A stretch of DNA of 44,259 nucleotides, from positions 1 to 44,259 of the forward strand of contig JAEULG010000097.1 in NCBI GenBank assembly GCA_016793875.1, read 5' to 3'. Below, one piece after another: positions 37,779 through 44,259 of this stretch (position 1 is its first letter; each line of letters opens with the position of its first letter). Below the pieces are notes generated by a model. That model was not told the origin of the DNA and made no database searches. It saw only the letters and a program-made list of their open reading frames with translations. The stretch is from Rhodospirillales bacterium (GTDB lineage: Bacteria > Pseudomonadota > Alphaproteobacteria > Rhodospirillales > Defluviicoccaceae). A program made the position numbers and the translations under genes.

Positions 37779-38525
37779 TCAGCCGCGAACTTCCTCCACC
37801 ATCGTCCGCAACCGCGGTACGTCGCGGATGATCAGTGCTGTGCGGGTGCGCTCGACGATGCCTCTCCGGGACAGCTCGTTAAGGACCCGCGCCACCGTTT
37901 CCCGCGTCGTCGATACCCGGCTGGCGATCTCGCTGTGCACCGGAATCGGCTGGATAATGGCGGTATGCCGCATCGTCCCATCGCCGCGCGCCTGCCGCAG
38001 TAGTTCCGCCTGCACCCGGTTGTTGGCGGCGAGGGTGGAGAGGTCCATGATCCGCTCGTCGGCGGCGCGGATGATCCGCGCCAGCCGCTGCATCACGCGC
38101 ATCGCCACCTGCGGATGATCGGCAAGCACGCTGATGAACTGCCGGCGTGGCAGCGCCAGAACAAGCGAATCCTCGACGGACATCACTCCCGCCGACCGTG
38201 GGCCGCCGTCGATGGCGGCGATCTCGCCGAAGTACTGCCCCGCGGTCAGATCATCGAAGGTGATCTCCCGGCCGGACATCGAGTAGGCGACGACGCGTAC
38301 CCGGCCGCTGACGATGAAGAAGACGTCGGTGGAATGGGCGGCGCGATCGACGATCTGCTCCTGCGCCGAGAATCGCCGGTAGCGGCCGGATTGCTCGATC
38401 GCCGGCAGCAGCCGCGGCTCGACATCGTCGAAGAGCTCGAAGCTGGCGAGGACACTGCGCTCCGTCGGGCTGGTGCCCGGCCCTTCGCCGCGTTTGAGCC
38501 CCCCGGATGTGTTGCTTTCAAGCAT
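37779..38525 (-). CDS. Crp/Fnr family transcriptional regulator
   Basis: 248 aa from ATG 38525; GTG 38567 would add 14 residues encoded by an inverted repeat. Cyclic-nucleotide-binding domain ~25-135 keeps the phosphate-binding pocket: GQYFGEIAAIDGGPRSAGV with E101, R110 and S111 equivalent to E72, R82 and S83 of E. coli Crp. A dimer helix follows (~138-165), then the HTH domain (VHSEIASRVSTTRETVARVLNELSRRGIVE, ~196-225). No FNR cysteines, so iron-sulphur sensing is excluded. The class III cyclase at 2968-4203 could supply cAMP (inference). Confidence 0.9.
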   Translation of the reverse strand: MLESNTSGGLKRGEGPGTSPTERSVLASFELFDDVEPRLLPAIEQSGRYRRFSAQEQIVDRAAHSTDVFFIVSGRVRVVAYSMSGREITFDDLTAGQYFGEIAAIDGGPRSAGVMSVEDSLVLALPRRQFISVLADHPQVAMRVMQRLARIIRAADERIMDLSTLAANNRVQAELLRQARGDGTMRHTAIIQPIPVHSEIASRVSTTRETVARVLNELSRRGIVERTRTALIIRDVPRLRTMVEEVRG

Positions 38526-38540
38526 ATACCGCCCCCGACT

Positions 38541-38565
38541 GGTAGAACAGCGCTGCTGTACTACC
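38541..38565. promoter_or_regulatory. Inverted repeat upstream of the Crp/Fnr gene
   Basis: GGTAGAACAGC (38541-38551), GCT, GCTGTACTACC (38555-38565): 11-base arms with one mismatch, 16 bases upstream of the ATG. It could be the protein's own operator or a 5' UTR hairpin. The half-site does not match TGTGA. Found by eye. Confidence 0.45.
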
Positions 38566-38653
38566 ACCAGGGTACAAGACGATCGTTGACGCCCTCTTAA
38601 CGCATCGCACGACAGGCCGCCCGAATCGCGAAGCGCCGGGAAGCGGGAAAGGG

Positions 38654-39547
38654 TCAGCGGAAGACGACGGTCTTGCCGTCGTTGAGCAGCACGCGGTGCT
38701 GGACGTGCCAGCGCACCGCCCTGGCCAACACCACCGTCTCGATGTCGCGGCCGACGCGGGCCAGTTCCTTCGGCCCGAAGCTGTGGTCCACCCGCTCGAC
38801 CGCCTGCTCGATGATCGGCCCGGCGTCCAGATCGGCGACGACGTAGTGAGCGGTGGCGCCGATCAGCTTGACGCCGACAGCGTGCGCCTGGTGGTAGGGA
38901 CGCTTGCCCTTGAACCCGGGGAGGAACGAGTGGTGGATGTTGATGCAGCGCCCGCGCAGCCGGTCGCAGGTGCCGGGTGTGAGGATCTGCATGTATCGGG
39001 CGAGCACCACCAGGTCGACCTGCAGGTCATGGACCAGCGCCAGGATTGCCGCTTCCTGCTCAAGCCGATTCCCTGCCGAGACGGGCAGATGGTGGAAGGG
39101 GATATCGTGCCAGCGGGCCAGCGGCTCCAGGTCGGGGTGGTTGGAAACGACCGCCGCGATATCGACGCGCAGATCGGCGGTACGATAGCGATAAAGCAGG
39201 TCGTTGAGGCAGTGGTCGAGCTTCGAGACAAGGATCAGCAGCCGTTCGCGGCGCTGGGCGTCGTGCAGGCCCCAGACCATGTGGAAGCGCTCGGCGATGC
39301 GCGAGAAGCGGTGCGCGAAGCGGTCGAGCGGCGGTGAGTTCGCTCCCAGCCGGAAGACGGTGCGCATGAAGAAACGCTGCGTCAGCGCATCGCCGAAGTG
39401 CGACGACTCGGTGATGAAGGCGTCGTGGTCGGCAAGAAATCCGGCGACGGAGGCGACGATGCCGGTCCGGTCGGGACAGGCGATGGTCAGGATGTAGAGC
39501 TGCTCGCTTTCTTCCGGTGCCGATTCCTCCGCGGGTCCGCTGCTCAT
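38654..39547 (-). CDS. purU: Formyltetrahydrofolate deformylase
   Basis: Hydrolyses 10-formyl-THF to formate and THF, balancing one-carbon pools for purine synthesis. 297 aa. N-terminal ACT domain (YILTIACPDRTGIVASVAGFLADHDAFI at ~18-45) for amino-acid regulation (methionine/glycine in E. coli). Formyltransferase-fold domain with NIHHSFLPGFKGKRPYHQA and IGATAHYVVADLDAGPIIEQ, giving the catalytic N, H and D. A G-rich stretch precedes ATG 39547. Lies 45 bases after the gamma-glutamyltransferase gene in the same direction. Confidence 0.95.
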   Translation of the reverse strand: MSSGPAEESAPEESEQLYILTIACPDRTGIVASVAGFLADHDAFITESSHFGDALTQRFFMRTVFRLGANSPPLDRFAHRFSRIAERFHMVWGLHDAQRRERLLILVSKLDHCLNDLLYRYRTADLRVDIAAVVSNHPDLEPLARWHDIPFHHLPVSAGNRLEQEAAILALVHDLQVDLVVLARYMQILTPGTCDRLRGRCINIHHSFLPGFKGKRPYHQAHAVGVKLIGATAHYVVADLDAGPIIEQAVERVDHSFGPKELARVGRDIETVVLARAVRWHVQHRVLLNDGKTVVFR

Positions 39548-39592
39548 GTCCCCCCTGCCATGTCTGTGGCCCTACCTTCTCGCCCGATCTCG

Positions 39593-41173
39593 CTAGGCGA
39601 TGCGGACGACGCCGCCGCGGCGCGCATCGCCGGCGCCATCGAAACTGCCGCCGCCGCCGCGGCGAACGGTGTGAACGCCGCCGAAGAACAGGTTCTGCTC
39701 CGGCCAGGCGGCCGGGCGGTCGCGGTCGGCAGCGGCGTTGACGGCCCTGTCGGAGAACCCGGGCTCGACGCTGAGCACCGCCTCTTCGCCCCGCCGCGCC
39801 GCCGCCTCCCAATGCATCCGGGGTGCGGCCACCGCCTCCTGCGGACGCATGCCGAAGGCCAGCAGGTTGAGCAGCACTTGCAGGATGGCGGTGCGGATGC
39901 GGTTCGATCCGCCGGAGCCGAGGGCGGTGATGCTGCCGTCGCGCTCGCGCACGATCGTCGGCGCCATCATCGAGGAGAGGCGCGCGTCGAGCGGGAAGGT
40001 GCCGATACCGTCCGGGAGCAGGTCGGCCTCGCCCAGCATGTTGTTGAGGATGATGCCGGTGCCCGGCAGGACGTAGCCCGACCCCTCGCCGTTGGAGATG
40101 GTGACGCTGGCAACGCTGCCGGCGCCGTCGACCACGCTGATCTGGGTGGTGCCCCGCTGTACCGCCGCCGTTCCCGCCACCTCGGCGCACCAGCGGCCGA
40201 TCAGCGCCGGGTCCAGCGGTGCGCCTCGGTCTGTAACTCCTTCGTGGAGCCGCTCCTCGAGGCGGGCGCGCGCCGTCGCCCGCATCACCGCAGCCAGCCG
40301 CTGCAGGTGCTGACGGGAGCCAAACCCCTCTGGCAGGCGGCCAAGCGCCTGCCAGAGGGCGAGGCCGAAGCCGACGAGGATGCCGCCGCTGGACGGCGGC
40401 GGATTGAGCTCGACCAGCGCACCTTCGAACGGCAAGGTCAGCGGCGGCCGGCGCTCGACCCGGTAGGCCTCCAGGTCACTCCGGTCGAGATGGCCACCGC
40501 GCGCCGCGCAGTCCCGCGCCAGCAGCGTCGCCATCTCGCCCCGGTAGAAGATGTCTTCGCCCTCGATGGCGATGATCTCCAGCGCATCGGCCAGCTCGGG
40601 CAAACGTTGCCGCTCGCCCTCGCCGATGATCGCGTCCGCCCGGACTGGGCTGGCGAACAGCGCCCGCATCGCCGGGTCGGCCTCGATGATGGCGCGGACG
40701 ACCCGCAGCACGTAGGCCTGCATGCCCTCGACCGGCACTCCGGCGCGGGCCAGTGCGATCGCCGGCTCGGCGAGCTGGCGCATTGGCATTCTTCCCAGCT
40801 CGTGGGAGGCGGCGAACAGGCCGCGGACCACGCCGGGCGTTGCGATGGTGCCGAGGCCTATGTGGAAGGTCTGGCTTGCCGGGCCGAAGTCGGCGGCAAT
40901 CTCGCGCAGGTCCGCCTCGTTTTCCCGCCGCCGCCGGCGCGGCGTCTGCACGAAGAAGTCGTAGAAGACGGTGCGGCCCGCATGCGGTCCCTGGGTGGCG
41001 CGGGCGGCAAGGAAGCCGCCGCCGCCCAGCGAGGCGAGGATCGGCTCGGCCACGCAGGCGGCGAGAACACCGGCGAGCGCGGCATCGACGGCGTTGCCGC
41101 CGTCCGCCAGGACCGCGCAGGCGGCAGCCGCCGTCTCCGCGTGTCCGGCCGCGACCATGCCTTTGACCGCCAT
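39593..41173 (-). CDS. ggt: Gamma-glutamyltransferase family protein
   Basis: Ntn-hydrolase that transfers or hydrolyses gamma-glutamyl groups, classically from glutathione. 526 aa from ATG 41173; the frame opens at 41455 but that part lies in the riboswitch. MVAAGHAETAAAACAVLADGGNAVDAALA is the usual N-terminus. Autocleavage and catalytic Thr T342 stands in RGTTQISVVDGAGSVASVTIS, followed by the GSGYVLPGTGIILNNML block. No signal peptide, so the product is predicted cytoplasmic, unlike E. coli Ggt. Substrate cannot be judged from sequence. Divergent from the cobalt-carrier genes. Confidence 0.88.
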   Translation of the reverse strand: MAVKGMVAAGHAETAAAACAVLADGGNAVDAALAGVLAACVAEPILASLGGGGFLAARATQGPHAGRTVFYDFFVQTPRRRRRENEADLREIAADFGPASQTFHIGLGTIATPGVVRGLFAASHELGRMPMRQLAEPAIALARAGVPVEGMQAYVLRVVRAIIEADPAMRALFASPVRADAIIGEGERQRLPELADALEIIAIEGEDIFYRGEMATLLARDCAARGGHLDRSDLEAYRVERRPPLTLPFEGALVELNPPPSSGGILVGFGLALWQALGRLPEGFGSRQHLQRLAAVMRATARARLEERLHEGVTDRGAPLDPALIGRWCAEVAGTAAVQRGTTQISVVDGAGSVASVTISNGEGSGYVLPGTGIILNNMLGEADLLPDGIGTFPLDARLSSMMAPTIVRERDGSITALGSGGSNRIRTAILQVLLNLLAFGMRPQEAVAAPRMHWEAAARRGEEAVLSVEPGFSDRAVNAAADRDRPAAWPEQNLFFGGVHTVRRGGGGSFDGAGDARRGGVVRIA

Positions 41174-41297
41174 CTCCGCCACATCCCTTCTCTGCTCTGG
41201 CCGCCGATAAGGCGCGGCGGCTGCGTATCCGTCGAGAAGTGCGCTGTCAATCGCCCGCGCACCGCCGAGCGGCGCGGAATAGAGCCTCCGGCGGTTG

Positions 41298-41325
41298 TTG
41301 ACGAGGCTCCGCGGGTTCCTATAGT
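41298..41325 (+). promoter_or_regulatory. Promoter of the cobalamin riboswitch - cbtBA transcript
   Basis: TTGACG (41298-41303, 5/6), 16 bases, TATAGT (41320-41325, 5/6). One of the best sigma70-like promoters in the window. The expected start near 41332 coincides with the 5' edge of the riboswitch. Confidence 0.65.
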
Positions 41326-41329
41326 GGGG

Positions 41330-41518
41330 GTGACGGTTCCCCGCAGGGCGACAGAGCCTGGGGATCAAAAGGGAACACGGGAGGGAACGACCCGCAGACG
41401 GGAGCCCCGGCCGTGGCTGCCCCCGCAACTGTAAGCGGCGAGCGCCTGCCGCCATGCCACTGCGAAAGCGGGAAGGCTGGGCCGGCCGCCGGGACCCGCG
41501 AGCCAGGAGACCTGCCGT
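41330..41518 (+). ncRNA. Cobalamin riboswitch
   Basis: Binds adenosyl- or other cobalamin and lowers expression of the genes below it when B12 is plentiful. Conserved elements in order: AAAAGGGAACACGGG (41377 on), GCCCCCGCAACTGTAAGCGG (41419-41438), GCCACTGCGAAAGCGGGAAGG (from 41456), and the B12 box AGCCAGGAGACCTGCCG (41501-41517). Spacing and order match the standard class. The expression platform lies at 41519-41570: a GTGG-CGGCT-CCAC hairpin sits directly before the GGAGG ribosome site of cbtB, which suggests translational control. No U-run terminator is seen. Confidence 0.95.
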
Positions 41519-41570
41519 CGCCCGTTCTTCGCATCAGGCCGCGGGTGTGGCGGCTCCACGGAGGTAACCC

Positions 41571-41753
41571 ATGCATTCTTCGACCCTTCCCCTTACCGGT
41601 GCCCGCGTCCAGCAGGAAAAGGCCGTGCTGCCGGCGATCTTCGCCCTGCTGTTCGGCGTCTTCCTCGTGTTCGGCGTCGGCTTCGCCGGTGCGCAGTCAA
41701 TTCACGACGCCGCCCACGACGCCCGCCACGCCTTCGCCTTCCCCTGTCACTGA
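41571..41753 (+). CDS. cbtB: Cobalt transporter subunit CbtB
   Basis: Small partner of CbtA in proposed cobalt uptake for B12 synthesis. 60 aa: one membrane helix (AVLPAIFALLFGVFLVFGVGFAGA, ~21-44) and a C-terminal histidine-rich metal site (HDAAHDARH...FPCH), the family's hallmark. GGAGG lies 6 bases before ATG 41571, just below the riboswitch. cbtA follows after 12 bases. Confidence 0.93.
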   Translation: MHSSTLPLTGARVQQEKAVLPAIFALLFGVFLVFGVGFAGAQSIHDAAHDARHAFAFPCH

Positions 41754-41765
41754 GCGGCCCGACTC

Positions 41766-42482
41766 ATGTTCAGGCGCATCATGTTCGCCGCGATCGCGGC
41801 GGGCCTGCTTGCCGGTTTGTTCATCACCGTCGTTCAGCACTTCACCACGACCCCGCTGATCCTGGCGGCGGAGACCTTTGAGGGGCCGGCCAATGCTGCC
41901 GCGGCGTCGCACGCCGGCCATGGCATGGGGGCGCCGGCGGAAGCGGTGGTGCCGACGCATGGCGCTTCCGCGGGCGGGCTCGCCACCGTCGACTGGGAGC
42001 GGCTTCTGTTCACCGGCATGGCCAATCTACTGGCCGGGGTCGGCTTTGGGTTGATGGTCGTTGCCGCTTTCGCACTGCGCGGCAAGCCCGTCGATACCCG
42101 GACGGGCATCGCCTGGGGCGCGGCCGGCTTCGTGGTGATGACGCTGGCGCCAGGGCTTGGCCTGCCGCCGGAGGTGCCGGGGCTGATCGCCGCCGATCTG
42201 CCCGACCGGCAGCTGTGGTGGCTGCTGGCGAGCAGCGGTGCGGCGATCGGGCTGGCGCTGCTGGTCTTCGTGCGCCAGCCGGCGTTCAAGCTCCTTGGCG
42301 TCGTCATTGCCCTGCTACCGCACATCTTCGGAGCGCCGCATCCGGAGGCAGTGGGCAGCGACGTGCCGCCCGAGCTGGCAAGCCAGTTCGTCGCCGTCTC
42401 TATCGCCGTCAGCGCCATGTTCTGGGCGGTGCTCGGCTGGCTTTCGGCGAGCTTCTACCGGCGGTTCGGCGAGGCGCGCTGA
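41766..42482 (+). CDS. cbtA: Cobalt transporter subunit CbtA
   Basis: Inner-membrane protein of the CbtA family, thought to import cobalt with CbtB; usually found under cobalamin riboswitches. 238 aa with five or six hydrophobic segments (~4-25, ~81-105, ~116-134, ~150-172, ~176-195, ~205-227). A histidine-containing loop (HAGHGMGAP...PTHGAS, ~48-66) and the LLPHIFGAPHPE motif are possible metal contacts. Second gene of the riboswitch transcript. 42483-42663 after it holds no recognisable feature. Confidence 0.92.
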   Translation: MFRRIMFAAIAAGLLAGLFITVVQHFTTTPLILAAETFEGPANAAAASHAGHGMGAPAEAVVPTHGASAGGLATVDWERLLFTGMANLLAGVGFGLMVVAAFALRGKPVDTRTGIAWGAAGFVVMTLAPGLGLPPEVPGLIAADLPDRQLWWLLASSGAAIGLALLVFVRQPAFKLLGVVIALLPHIFGAPHPEAVGSDVPPELASQFVAVSIAVSAMFWAVLGWLSASFYRRFGEAR

Positions 42483-42663
42483 TCGCACAACTAACTTGAA
42501 AGCGGCGTGCCGGGCATCGGCTGCGGCTGATCCCGGCTCCGTTCTCCCTTTCTTCGGCGGCTGCCCGCCGGACCTGGTGTTCTCCCGCTTTCAGCAGCTT
42601 CCGCGCGCACGGCAGGCAAAGCATGCCGCGCAGCGGTAGTGCCTGTCAGCGACACCCGTTGCG

Positions 42664-43800
42664 CTATCCGGCTGGCAGCAGCAGCGTCGCCGAGAGGGGG
42701 CGATGGTCGGAGCCGATCGACGGCAGCGCCCGCAGATCGACCAGCCGCGCATCGCGCACCAGCACATGGTCGATCGGCAAGCCGAGGTCACGCAGCCGGT
42801 TGGGATAGGTAGCGGGGAAGCTCTCGAAGCTGCCCAGCCCCGCCGTTTCGACGAAGCGGCGGAATGCCGGGGTATACGGCGTTGCGTTGAAGTCGCCGGC
42901 GACGATCACCGGCCCTTCCAGTTGCGGGACCGTCGTCGCCAGTTCCTGAAAGATGCGGTCGCGCACCGGCAGGTTGCCTGGCACGACCGGCGACGGCGGA
43001 TGCACGACGATGACCCATGGCTGCACACCCTCGCCCATGTCGAGGCGCACCTGCGACATCTGCCAGGCGCGGGTCTTGGGATCCGGCATACGCCGTTCGA
43101 GGATCGGCCATACCGACAGCACCGCCGTCGCTTCCGACGAGCGCCAGCCGTTCTTGGCCTGCGGCGCCGTCCGCTTGCCGCCGAACCCCATCATCTGGAA
43201 GTCGTCGTAGTCCTCATAGGAGTCCTCGGCGACGAGGCGGTAGGGGTAATTGTCGTCCGCCTGGCGCAGGCGACGCATCAGCGTGGGCGAGACCTCCTGT
43301 AGGACGACGACGTCCGCCGGACGGGTCCGCAGCCAGGCGAACAGCTGGTCGAGCCGGCCATTGTAGACGAAGACGTTGTTGGTGATCAGCGACAGCGGGC
43401 GGCCCGTCGCTGTCGGGCTCCGTTCCGGTGCCATCGCTCCCTGGGCGGGCGAGGCGCCGGCGATGTTCATGCTTGGCGCCGGCAGCGGTGCGGTGAGCCA
43501 GGTCACCGCAAAGTAGAGGGTGAGGGCGGCGGCTGGCAGAGCGAGGCGCGGGCTGCGCACGAGCAGCGCCGCCATTGCCACGGCGACGGCGATTAGGCCG
43601 GCCTGGGCGATGAAGTGGTGCAGCAACTCGAAGGGCCACTTGCGGATGCCGGCCAGATGGACGAATGCCACCAGCACCGGGAAGGTGAGGGCGAGCAGCA
43701 GGCCTGCGCGGATGCCGGTCCGCAGCAGTCGATTGCCGCGCCTCCAAGCCAGCCGGCTGACGCGGCGCAACGGTGCCTCAGAGGCCTTGATGGTCGTCAT
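42664..43800 (-). CDS. Membrane-anchored endonuclease/exonuclease/phosphatase family protein
   Basis: 378 aa from ATG 43800, overlapping the end of aroA by 23 bases; GTG 43812 is an alternative. Three N-terminal helices (~30-51, ~64-82, ~87-104) put the catalytic domain in the periplasm. EEP-fold motifs: NNVFVYN, LQEVSP (metal Glu), GDFNATP, IDHVLV and the final SDHRPL (catalytic Asp-His). This metal-dependent fold includes nucleases, phosphodiesterases and lipid phosphatases; the substrate is unknown. Homologues with this three-helix anchor occur widely in proteobacteria. Confidence 0.85.
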   Translation of the reverse strand: MTTIKASEAPLRRVSRLAWRRGNRLLRTGIRAGLLLALTFPVLVAFVHLAGIRKWPFELLHHFIAQAGLIAVAVAMAALLVRSPRLALPAAALTLYFAVTWLTAPLPAPSMNIAGASPAQGAMAPERSPTATGRPLSLITNNVFVYNGRLDQLFAWLRTRPADVVVLQEVSPTLMRRLRQADDNYPYRLVAEDSYEDYDDFQMMGFGGKRTAPQAKNGWRSSEATAVLSVWPILERRMPDPKTRAWQMSQVRLDMGEGVQPWVIVVHPPSPVVPGNLPVRDRIFQELATTVPQLEGPVIVAGDFNATPYTPAFRRFVETAGLGSFESFPATYPNRLRDLGLPIDHVLVRDARLVDLRALPSIGSDHRPLSATLLLPAG

Positions 43801-44259
43801 CGAACGCAGCACCCAATCCAGTCATCAGTGTCGGGAACGAGGGAAAGCTGGTGGCAATGGCCGTGGAGTCATCGATGCTGACAGCCGTGCGGGCCGCCAG
43901 CCCGAGGACAAGGAAAGACATAGCGATACGGTGGTCAAAATGGGTAGTCACAAAACCGCCACCGGGAGGCGGCCCGCCGGCACCGTCGATCTCCAGCCAG
44001 TCGTCGCCGGCGCGAACGCGGACGCCGCAGCCGCTGAGCCCGGCCGCGATCGCCGAGAGCCTATCGCTCTCCTTGACCCGCAATTCGCCGAGGCCGCGCA
44101 TCCGCGTCGTCCCGTGCGCGCAGGCGGCGGCAACGGCAAGGATCGGAAATTCGTCGATCATCGCCGGTACCCGCGCCGCCGGGACATCGACCCCGCGCAG
44201 CGGCCCGGCGGTTACGTGCAGATCGCACGCCGGCTCGCCGCCGATCTCGGTAACGGCGG
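43778..44259 (-). CDS. aroA: 5-enolpyruvylshikimate-3-phosphate synthase, C-terminal part (5' end outside window)
   Basis: Shikimate-pathway enzyme joining phosphoenolpyruvate to shikimate-3-phosphate. The last ~160 residues are present; the frame is open to the right window edge. Visible: [37 protein letters not shown], with the catalytic Asp/Glu of the DEFP site and the substrate-binding K of KESDR, then [14 protein letters not shown] and the terminal [19 protein letters not shown]. The usual downstream cmk-rpsA pair is absent; an EEP-fold membrane protein overlaps its end. Confidence 0.95.
   Translation of the reverse strand, partial: AVTEIGGEPACDLHVTAGPLRGVDVPAARVPAMIDEFPILAVAAACAHGTTRMRGLGELRVKESDRLSAIAAGLSGCGVRVRAGDDWLEIDGAGGPPPGGGFVTTHFDHRIAMSFLVLGLAARTAVSIDDSTAIATSFPSFPTLMTGLGAAFDDDHQGL

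Noticed and set aside
41174..41455. N-terminal extension of the gamma-glutamyltransferase frame into the intergenic region
   Set aside because: It overlaps the antisense of the cobalamin riboswitch and promoter; family proteins start at MVAAGH-like sequence, matching ATG 41173.

Overview
This window is a GC-rich chromosomal segment from an alphaproteobacterium, most likely of the Rhodospirillales type (order inferred, not proven). The evidence is the gene order bamE - ubiquinol-cytochrome c chaperone - DUF177 - plsX - fabH - ihfA - merR, the proS-lolC-lolD run, a phoR/pstSCAB/phoU/phoB locus with long N-terminal extensions on PstC and PstA, and a methionine synthase split into two genes. Nearly all of it is dense core genome. 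I see no phage genes, transposase, CRISPR array or conjugation genes.

Layout. 1-4203: end of proS, lolC, lolD, a small secreted protein, and a class III adenylate/guanylate cyclase. 4265-5224 (minus): a sugar-nucleotide epimerase. 5225-6509: a conspicuously AT-richer stretch with two small secreted orphans. 6747-11429: metF, metH part 1, metH part 2 (B12-dependent methionine synthesis). 11461-13582: a LprI-like protein, a 40-residue membrane protein and a DUF445 membrane protein. 13774-21364: phosphate regulon locus phoR / pstS pstC pstA pstB phoU phoB, with a Pho-box-like array and a TATAAT -10 at the phoR/pstS junction. 21479-22303: an orphan MT-A70 methyltransferase followed by a REPIN-like inverted repeat. 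22316-23667 (minus): a Tat-exported iron superoxide dismutase and BamE. 23800-28110: cytochrome bc1 chaperone, DUF177, plsX, fabH, ihfA, merR. 28237-28310: tRNA-Pro(GGG). 28470-30764 (minus): UvrD/PcrA helicase. 31018-35057: a Na/Pi cotransporter and lptF-lptG. 35248-37737: a secreted orphan, an S41 lipoprotein protease and rpmG. 37779-41173 (minus): a Crp/Fnr regulator, purU and a gamma-glutamyltransferase. 41298-42482: a sigma70-like promoter, a cobalamin riboswitch and cbtB-cbtA. 42664-44259 (minus): a membrane-anchored endonuclease/exonuclease/phosphatase and the 3' part of aroA.

Themes. Phosphate: high-affinity Pst uptake with PhoR/PhoB/PhoU control, plus a separate low-affinity Na/Pi carrier with its own PhoU-like tail. 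Cobalamin: B12-dependent MetH and a riboswitch-controlled cobalt carrier. Envelope biogenesis: LolCD, BamE, LptFG. cAMP: a class III cyclase and a Crp-like regulator that keeps the cyclic-nucleotide pocket. The least explained parts are the AT-rich secreted orphans at 5225-6509, the orphan MT-A70 enzyme, two related palindromic repeat elements, and several operator-like palindromes (5220-5273, 24922-24941, 38541-38565).
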